Source: Strigamia acuminata
Lineage: Eukaryota > Arthropoda > Chilopoda > Geophilomorpha > Linotaeniidae
Assembly: GCA_949358305.1 (NCBI GenBank)
Contig: OX442317.1
Location: 7,692,186 to 7,756,185, forward strand
Length of the DNA stretch: 64,000 nt
Reading direction: 5' to 3'
This document shows positions 56,906-64,000 of the stretch, piece by piece; positions within the stretch are counted from its first letter, which is position 1, and each line of letters begins with the position of its first letter. The position numbers were made by a program, and so were the translations under genes. The notes under the pieces are model-generated. The model was not told the DNA's origin. It did no database searches and was given only the letters and a program-made list of their open reading frames with translations.

Positions 56906-59090
56906 TTTCATTTAAATTGTTAAAATGATTTGAATGTGAATAAAACATTTAATAAAATTCAAAATTGGTATATATTTTTATTATTTTTGACATTTTCTTT
57001 TGATTTGGCTGAATAAACGAATTTATTTGCGAAACTTCATTTAACGAGTTTACTGTGTTTGGATATCGATATGTTGAGCATTGGCATCAATGTTGAATTA
57101 TTAAAACATTTCTTTCTTTCTTTCTCGTTTCCAACTCGAACTTTAGTCGTTTATCTCCTACTCGAGTCATGTAGCACTCTGCAGGATGCAATATGGATGA
57201 AGGCATAACTCTTACCATCTCTAGTTGAAGCTGTTATTGCTTTGCCCTGAGCATCATTAATGCAACCCTCTCCTTGGGAATTTGCACATTCAACGTCTCC
57301 ACAATTTTATGCAGTTAGTATCTTGATGTATTGCATAAAGAGCTTTTCTGCATTTCCTGCAACATTTTTTTTTCTCTACTTTTTTGCCTATCTTTTTTTT
57401 TTTATTGGAAAATTTGATTAAAAAATAACTTCTTTGCCAATATCCAAAATAAAATTTCAATTTCACTATTTTTTTTCCCCATTTTTTTTTTTTAAAAATA
57501 AAAATCTAGTTTATTTAAAAATCTTTCCAACTAGCTTCTTGAAAATTCAATTTCGTTTTAAATTATTACAAAAGGAACTGCAGTCAGTCCCTTTAATTCG
57601 TGTTCTACCACTCAGAGTTGATGAAACCAAAAACAAAGCTGATTTCATTGTTTAAGTCCCCGAAAACACCAAACCCGTGTAAAAATTTAAATTTAAAAAC
57701 CCCAAAAAAAAACAAAAAAAAAAAAACCATAAATAAATAAATATTCATTTTTTTTTCTCTTTTGAAAACATAGCACTCAGAGGAAACTAAATTCCATAAT
57801 ACCACTGCAGAACCTCTGCAGCAAAACCCAAGCTGAATATATCATGCTGCCACCAAGGCACTGATGCCGTGCAGAAAAGCCGCTCTTGTTTCGTCTCAGC
57901 AGCGATTTAAATGAAAGTCGCAGGCACTGGAGGTCAATAAATACAATTGTATTCAGTGGAAAAATTTGGCACCAACTCCAGCACAAATTAAAGTAAAAAA
58001 AAAAAGAGAAAATCCCACCAATGTAATTGTTCCTCAGTGACCAATTGAGCGATAAAAAAAATTATCCACAATCCTTTTTCTACTCAATTCGCGCTTTAAT
58101 CTCATGAATTAAATGTATAGATTTCCAAAACCAAGAGAAAATTTATTTCCAATTCCCTTCCCCGTATTTAATTCACGACTGCTTGGTATGTGCATCACAA
58201 AGTCTAATTTTAAAATATTGGTTAAGAAAAAAAATTCTGAGAACATTTTTCAAATTCAATTTCACAGAAATCTTTTTCTTTTTTTTTAGGCAAAAAAAGT
58301 AAATCAAAATGTGCAAAATACTTGCAAAAGTTAATATGGTAAAAACCAATTTTTTGCGCATAAACAGCCTTTGCGAGCAGGGCAGATTATCAGTTTGTCG
58401 GACTACTTCCGTAAAAAATGAGCATTTGAACTCAAATGGCTGTTTCTCTTCTGAGCCTTGCAATCTAAGATTTTATCACGTTAATATACAAGTCTGGCTC
58501 TACCTTTCAGCCAAATTGATGATTTCCAGTCCATGTGGTTCCTTCCTCAGATAAACAGTGAGTCGTCACATGGAATAACTCCATGGGGGTTTTCAGCAAT
58601 GGCTTCGTAGTTTGCACTATTTTGCATTTTAATTCAGGCTGTTGCATCACCATTAAAGGTAATTAATTATACAGAAGTCACCTTCATCTGCCCTCTACTT
58701 TTTACACTTTCAATCATTTTTTTTATATATATATATATTTTTTTTAACTTTTAATTCAAAGTAAGTTTGAAAAATAATATTACTATTTTACAGTTTCATA
58801 TAAATAAATGTAAAAAAAAAAAAGAAGAGACAGACGGAATTTTCCACTGCTGGAGAAAGGGAATTCAAGAGAAAAATTAAGCAATGGAACGGAAGAAAAA
58901 CTACAGGAAATGACGTCAAACCAGACGACAAAAAAACAATATAAGATTTCTATACTGTATGGTGAATATGTTCTACATTTGTTACTTTAACCAACACATC
59001 ATCTGGTCAAGGATGGACATTCCAATCACCAATGATTAAAATAGACGCTTGGTCTTATATTGCAGCCTGAGCTTGAATTGTGGCCTAGTT
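56906..59090. other. AT-rich non-coding stretch
   Basis: An 81-codon frame (58309-58554) follows an excellent acceptor-like tract (TTTTTCTTTTTTTTTAG) but has no recognisable content and ends in a stop a few bases before a GTGAGT. Microsatellite TATATATATATAT near 58723. No gene supported. Confidence 0.45.
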
Positions 59091-59310
59091 CAGTACTTCT
59101 CAAACAAAGTGATGTAGCAGACCGGTATTTTTTGTCCCAATGTATTACGAACCGGTATCATATTTTGTCCCAATGTGTTATGGACCGGTAACCTAACATA
59201 GCTCTACTAAGCCTATATAACAGGGGTTTGCAATTAATTTTAAGTGGGGTCCGGATAAATTGAAAATTTTTATTGAGGTCCAGAAAAAACACTTAAAAAC
59301 CTTACTAAAA
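59091..59310 (+). mobile_element. hAT-like termini, two in tandem
   Basis: CAGTACTTCTCAAACAAAGT at 59091 and CAGGGGTTTGCAATTAATTT with TGGGGTCCGGATAAATTG at 59221 both fit hAT 5' end patterns. Between them, ACCGGTATTTTTTGTCCCAA, TACGAACCGGTATCATATTT and GGACCGGTAAC show a short repeat of about 40 bases. No transposase remains. Confidence 0.5.
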
Positions 59311-61078
59311 GCCTAATAAAACAAAAAAAAACATTTAAAAACCAAATAAACCCCCCAATAAACACACACAACCCATTTTATAAAAATTAAAAATTAACAT
59401 TTTTCCTCGTTTTATTTATTTTTATAGACAAATTCAATTGAAATGGGTTAAATTTACAAGCACAAAAACTAACTTCTGAGTGCATAATTCTCCAAAAACA
59501 AAACATCCAATCTCAAAGAAAAAAAAATCAATTTTTATTTTGAAGAAAAAAAATTCTTATTAATTTATTAGATCCACAGACAAAACTTGTGCGAATAAAA
59601 CCGCGAATAAATCGCGACTTCCCAAGATTTGTTACATTTTCCAACTCGTAGCGAAATAATTCAAGTTTAAACCAAAGTCCTGCAGGAGACAAATCCATCC
59701 ACTCGCAAAACTCAATATCAGTGCGCACCCTCCATCCCATGTCAGTTGAGTCTTGAAAGTGACAGACAACCCCTACAAAACTAAACACATCAGGGGAGCA
59801 GAAGAGAGAACTAAGGACCAGCCCTCTGGCAATAACCACCTTTCACATCCAATGTCATTGCAGTTAAGGCTAACACTATGTACCACTGCCAGAAGCGCAG
59901 GAAGGAATGAAATGGGTGGAGAAGATATTGTCAATCAAAATAAATATAAAAAATAAATAAAAAACATAAAAACATCCAGACTTGCTAAAACGTTTTTAAG
60001 CTCGGTTGTTGCGGTTGCAACTCGATTTTGTATTTGGAATTGTTCGAAATTACCTTAGATCACCGATGGCACAGGATTTAATCTGAATTTGACAGATTGG
60101 AAAAAGAAGCATGCGTACACACAGGGGTTACATTGAACAGTGAGTATTTATTCATAAAACAGGATATGCAAAATACACTTCCTGTCCTAATTACACAAGT
60201 AGACTTTCCCAAACATGGTGCCACCTCCAATTCCCCCCAATTGTCGCGTCCCTTTAAAACGCCAGTTTTTACACCGGTTCAATTCGCAAACACCTTTAAA
60301 AGCGCAAACGCTACGTAGATTTGTTGATGTTTCGTCTATTGGCACAATTGAAGCAAAGATAAAAGAGGAGGAACTAAAAGAAAGAAAAAGAAAGACGAAA
60401 AAAGTTCTCCGTACAAAACAGCTGGTGATTTCCACATCATACATTTGTGCTTTCTTCTTTTTGTAACGATCTGTTTTCACCATTTATTGAACTACGGTAA
60501 CAGCAGGTGGGATCTGAATCGATGGAGATTTTTACTTAGCTTGTCAGAAGTTGAGAGGGATATCGAGAAAGAATACATTAACATTGGTTTCTCAAGTGGG
60601 GAAAAAATATTTAAACAAATGGCAAATCTCAAGATCGAAATATAGCCTGTCAATCAAAAGATTGATTGTGTTTGTTCTTTTTCCGCTACTTTTTTCGGTC
60701 CTTGGCCATTTTTATCGGAAGCCGTTTTATTGACTGCCTTTGGTTTATCGAAAACAAACCACTACTAGAATATCCTTGAGAATTTTATATCGTTTATTGT
60801 ACTATCTGCTGGTAATCGACCACTAGGCAGGTTTGGTTTTTCTTTTTACAACAAGAATTCTCAACGATCCCCTGTGGATTTTTTTAACGATAAAACTGTA
60901 CCAAGTGTGTTGAAAGTTCAGTTCGAGCCCTATAGCTTGATGCTGAATTCATTCCCACTGATGATGGCCAGGTGTTTGCTGAAAGCGCTTTGGGGTAAAA
61001 CTATTAATGTTTGTGTCTGACACTTCTATTCGAATATGTATCACTGTGTTTATAAATGATTGTTTGTTTATGCTGTAC
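59311..61078. other. Non-coding stretch
   Basis: A 103-codon minus-strand frame (59528-59839) lies just downstream of the hAT-like ends but has no recognisable domain. Frames at 60187-60483 overlap on both strands. At 60957-60995, ACTGATGATGGCCAGG...GCTGAAAGCGC is a repeat-like word (see rejected items). Confidence 0.4.
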
Positions 61079-61484
61079 AAGGTGTTTCAAAAATGAAACA
61101 CTGAAGGCGCTGATGTGATTTTGACGATTATTCTGCTGAAGCGATTATCATCTGACCTGTGTGGGCCAATCACATGAATAATCGCTTCATGTATAATCGT
61201 CTGAAAAAAAGTTGTTAGTGTAGAAGAATGCTTAAACTAAGAAAAAGAGAGTTTGTTGTAAATTATTAAATAAATAAAAATAAATAATCAATTTAATTTA
61301 ACAAAAACAAATAAATAAATAAACTAAAATAAAACAAAATAAAATATAATATAATATAAATAAAAGTCATGTGACATGCAAAATAATCACTTGAACCTAG
61401 CGTGGGTTCTCAATAACGCAGTGATTGTGATTATTGGACCAATCACTTCAGTACCTTCAGCATGTTATTTATGAAACCCCTTAT
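61079..61484. mobile_element. TIR element with GTTTCA...CTGAAGG ends
   Basis: The left GTGTTTCAAAAATGAAACAC and CTGAAGGCGCTGATGTGATT are matched by the right AATCACTTCAGTACCTTCAG and CATGTTATTTATGAAACCCC as inverted repeats of about 40 bases. The interior includes AAATAAATAA simple sequence. No coding capacity. Confidence 0.7.
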
Positions 61485-61533
61485 TGTCCTTTACATCGTT
61501 CAAAATAACAATTACTAAGTTACACCTTTGGAG

Positions 61534-61726
61534 TACAGTCGAAACTCCTTATAACGAATCACAAATGACCGAAAAAATAGGTTCGTTATAACGATAGTTT
61601 ATTATAACGAATTTTTTTTAACGTGGTGTTCTATGGCCAACCAACCAAACAGGCCATTTTTACCTATTCGTTATAACGAGAAATTCGTTATATGGCGATT
61701 CGTTTTAAGGAGTTTCGACGGGAGTA
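61534..61726 (+). mobile_element. Pogo/Tigger-like MITE, copy 6 (divergent)
   Basis: CAGTCGAAACTCCTTATAA left end, right end TTAAGGAGTTTCGACGGGA. The T to C change at position 12 of the left end is matched by the complementary change at the right end. It lacks one of the subterminal TTCGTTATA blocks. It represents a separate subfamily. Confidence 0.85.
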
Positions 61727-61902
61727 ATAAAATTTAAACCATGCATCACATTCTGTGTGTGCATTTATTTTTATTTCCACAAATCAATCAACATATAGCC
61801 CTATTTTGAACCTCTTAAATTGATTTGATTGATAACCCCTTTTAGTAGTCAGTGGAACAACTTTCAACCTCGCATTCGCATGCATTTAACATAGCGATTG
61901 TC

Positions 61903-62040
61903 GTTTATTTACTTTAGTTTAACATTATTAGGCCTAATACTGAACACTGCTAAATAACGACTGGAATTAGGAAATCAACTGCGCAGAATGGGATGCGCAG
62001 TACAGATTTTACATCAAGATACCAAACTTGAACTGATCAG
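61903..62040 (+). repeat. Dispersed GGAATTAGRAAATCAAC family, copy 4
   Basis: GTTTATTTACTTTAGTTTAA, TTAGGCCTAATACTGAAC, CGACTGGAATTAGGAAATCA, GCGCAGAATGGGATGCGCAG and ACATCAAGATACCAAACTTG occur in the same order as at 32266 and 47241. Confidence 0.8.
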
Positions 62041-62120
62041 ACAAGGATGGAAAACAACTTGGATTCCCAGGAGGTTACCCTTCTAAGTACTGCTTAACTT
62101 CTGTGTTCTAATGGAAACAG

Positions 62121-62334
62121 GTGATCAACATGGCAAGAATAGACCATGTTGCACACAAGAAAACAAAGCAACAACCTAAGATACGGTTGCTATTAACTTC
62201 TATCGTAAGAGTACTGGTGTGTTCTTGTGCTTTGGGTTTGGTGATGGATATGGATTGTAGTGGATGTGACTGGATGGAGGAGTTTTTAGATGGAGTCAGA
62301 CACAAGGCATCATGTATGGAATATTTGCATACCG
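62121..62334 (+). CDS. Candidate coding exon, secreted or membrane peptide
   Basis: A plausible acceptor (GCTTAACTTCTGTGTTCTAA...GGAAACAG) precedes 62121, and a strong donor ACCG|GTAAGT follows 62334. ATG at 62130 opens a 68-codon frame ending in phase 1. The peptide has a basic start (HKKTKQQPKIR), a hydrophobic stretch (LLLTSIVRVLVCSCALGLV, residues 20-38) that could be a signal peptide or anchor, then an acidic Cys-containing part with DCSGCDWMEEF and ASCMEYLHT. Composition differs from chance frames nearby. I recognise no family. It could be a later exon of the gene suggested at 45.8 kb only if it is read without its ATG as start; otherwise it is a separate first coding exon. Confidence 0.35.
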
Positions 62335-62756
62335 GTAAGTGTTTTATTGTAAAGAAAGTACAGGTGGCGAGACACACGTTCTCGCAACGTCACAAATAAA
62401 CAAATTAACAAAATGAAAAGAAATGGAGTGCGAAACACTCCAAGTACCGTCATTCCTTTGTTCACCATCGCTTTCAAATCCAACATCCATTATTTTTCAC
62501 CCAGTCTTGCCCCACCAGTTTGGTTAAATTTCAACATAAAAATGAAATAATCAAAGAGTAGAATCATTTTCCAAATTTTTCCCAATTTTTCTTTTTCTTC
62601 CAAATGAATATTAAAAAAAAAAAAAACGATCAGCCCATACTCCCAATCGATTCACGAACCGTTAAAACTCGGTTAAGTCATTTTCTAAACAAATCACAAT
62701 TTGATCCCTAAAACGTGATTCAAAACCAAAAGGAAAGGAATTAAATTGCATTCAAA

Positions 62757-62845
62757 AGAGAAATCGTAATCAGTCTCCAGAGATAGTTTTCGTCTCAGAT
62801 TACAGGTGAAACAGATAAGCACCGCAGAATTGCCTAGATAATGCC
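62757..62845 (+). repeat. Dispersed GATTACAGGTGAAACAGAT repeat, copy 2
   Basis: GAGAAATCGTAATCAG, then AGATTACAGGTGAAACAGAT, AAGCACCGCAGAATTGCCTA match 54661-54735 in order. Confidence 0.6.
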
Positions 62846-63656
62846 TCGGCAACCACAAAAAAATTAGGTCAACAAATTTCACATTGCTTATCTCCACCCT
62901 CAGCACATTTTAAATTAGATTTCCTGCAGAAAACAAATGCTCCCACTGCAGATTACCTTATATTTAATTGGATTATTGCACCCTAGCAATAATGGCGGCC
63001 AGAGCTTCAACTCCAAAACCACTTCTCCATTAACTGAGGCTTTACGTCTATTAATCCCACACAAACAAATATGAAAATAATATTAAAATCACTCTCTGCC
63101 CCTAAATCCCACACCAAACTTTCTTCTTCCCATATCACAAGCAAGAGGCATTTTTCTTGCTCATTCCTAAGCCAGCAACGAATCCCCCAGACTAATTTAC
63201 ATCTCACATAAATCTCTCGCATTCATCAGCTTCACATCTTATTTCAACTCGGTCCAGGCCCCTTAATGCAACTTAACTCGCAGATTTAACCTTTAAAGAA
63301 TAAAGAAAAATCACTCCCGATTCATTCAATCCTTCAGACGACTCTTCAACACTGATTTTGATTTACCCTTCACAACGCTCCAGAAATATTACCGCAAAAA
63401 CACTTATGCAAAACGAGCCGGCATTTCCATCCCACACCTGTTGTTTCCCCCGCCTTAAAGCAACAACTTCACTCCAAAGAAAACAAAAACTGGATCTAAT
63501 GATTTTGACGGAATCGACATGTCCTATCGGTTTAAGGTCCACTGGCGTTACGCTACACTAACTTGATACTAAATTCAAACTGCGGCATTCTCAAAGTTAT
63601 TTTAATCTTTTTTTATTTTTTAAACCAGCCTAAATATAAAATTTTACAAGTTACAG
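62846..63656. other. Non-coding stretch
   Basis: Frames of about 70 codons on both strands without domains. At 63562-63597, TTGATACTAAATTCAAACTG and GGCATTCTCAAAG resemble an inverted end of the dispersed family at 47135. Confidence 0.45.
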
Positions 63657-63796
63657 TAGCTGCATTCAAAAACTAAAATATTTTGTGTTTTACTTCAATT
63701 TTAAACCCAAAATGACATAATTTCCTGTTTAACCCCATGTTAAAACTTAAAATACACTTAAACTAAAATTGTTATTTTAATTTTTGAATGCAGCTA
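63657..63796. mobile_element. TAGCTGCATTCAAAAA element, complete short copy
   Basis: The left TAGCTGCATTCAAAAAC and the right TTTTTGAATGCAGCTA are perfect inverted repeats at their tips. The 140-bp interior (TTTTGTGTTTTACTTCAATT, ATGACATAATTTCCTGTTTA) matches 41464-41591. TA may be part of the end or of the target. Confidence 0.85.
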
Positions 63797-63826
63797 GTAT
63801 TACCTTTACAAATGCCGTTGAAATTG

Positions 63827-63905
63827 CCGGTAGAGACAGGGTTTTACCGGCAGTCTGGTCAAACCCGCGCTAAAGAAACACGTCGCTTTAAGCGGGTAAT
63901 TTTAC
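63827..63905. mobile_element. Fragment related to the 39834 TIR element
   Basis: CCGGTAGAGACAGGGTTTTA and CGCTTTAAGCGGGTAATTTT resemble the GC-rich end of the element at 39834-40289. Only one end is seen before the window closes. Confidence 0.45.
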
Positions 63906-64000
63906 ATTTAGACTAATTTAAAAAATATAAACAAGTTTAAATGACTTTATGAACGATGGTTCAAATGTTGTTTAAATTTTGAAGTCTTTTAAATTCTGAT

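Noticed and set aside
59528-59839. hAT transposase fragment in the 103-codon minus-strand frame
   Set aside because: Proximity to hAT-like ends is suggestive, but the translation shows none of the catalytic or C-terminal dimerisation motifs I would expect.
60957-60995. Hammerhead-ribozyme-like CTGATGA...GAAA
   Set aside because: The core words are present (ACTGATGATGGCC...GCTGAAAGCGC), but the segment between them does not form a proper stem II, and no cleavage-site arm can be placed. A covariance-model search would decide.

Overview
The window looks like nuclear DNA of a non-vertebrate animal. It is AT-rich (about two thirds A+T by eye, not counted), has no long open reading frame on either strand, and carries dense short transposon relics, minisatellites, homopolymer runs and one tRNA-derived SINE. 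I find no operon-like layout, no ribosome binding sites and no ordinary RNA gene, which argues against prokaryotic or organellar DNA. I cannot name the species. The SINE body at 21.9-22.0 kb has a GATGGG...GTTAAAGA layout that I recall from SINEs of marine invertebrates.

No gene can be called with confidence. Several short stretches look like exons because an open frame sits between plausible splice signals: 37134-37262 (+), 38220-38470 (-), 45780-45857 (+, beside a CpG-containing stretch at 45060-45780 that could be a promoter or 5' UTR) and 62121-62334 (+, hydrophobic N-terminal segment, Cys-rich tail). Weaker ones lie at 27545-27718 (+), 48292-48366 (-) and 50800-50988 (+). If the 45 kb exon is real, the rest of the window could be a long first intron on the plus strand, with 62121 a later exon. 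This is inference.

Most describable content is repeats. (1) A TA-flanked, pogo/Tigger-like miniature element of about 190 bp with termini CAGTCGAAACTCTTTATAA has five near-complete copies and one with a missing left end. (2) Other terminal-inverted-repeat (TIR) elements include a 430-bp element present twice in opposite orientation (15001-15430, 52086-52518), a 290-bp AATGCATT family, elements at 3.9, 8.9, 32.5, 34.2, 37.5, 39.2, 39.8, 42.2, 45.9, 46.2, 61.1 and 63.7 kb, and hAT-like ends at 30.2 and 59.1 kb. Several are nested, and one (46171-46277) has an empty-site relative inside the window at 1.85 kb. (3) Minisatellites whose unit is 31 bp recur at 0.65, 13.25, 17.0, 18.5, 22.2 and 28.8 kb. 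Three or four of them are followed by a short GC-rich hairpin, as in Helentron/HINE-type elements. (4) A dispersed family (GGAATTAGGAAATCAACTGC) occurs at 4.3, 32.3, 47.2 and 61.9 kb, once as a foldback.

Layout: 0-6 kb is repeat-dense; 6-15 kb is mostly unique AT-rich DNA with two TIR elements; 15-29 kb is minisatellites, a SINE and a nested palindrome; 29-45 kb is mixed transposon relics plus two exon candidates; 45-46 kb is the promoter-like stretch; 46-64 kb is intron-like DNA with further TIR elements and one more exon candidate.
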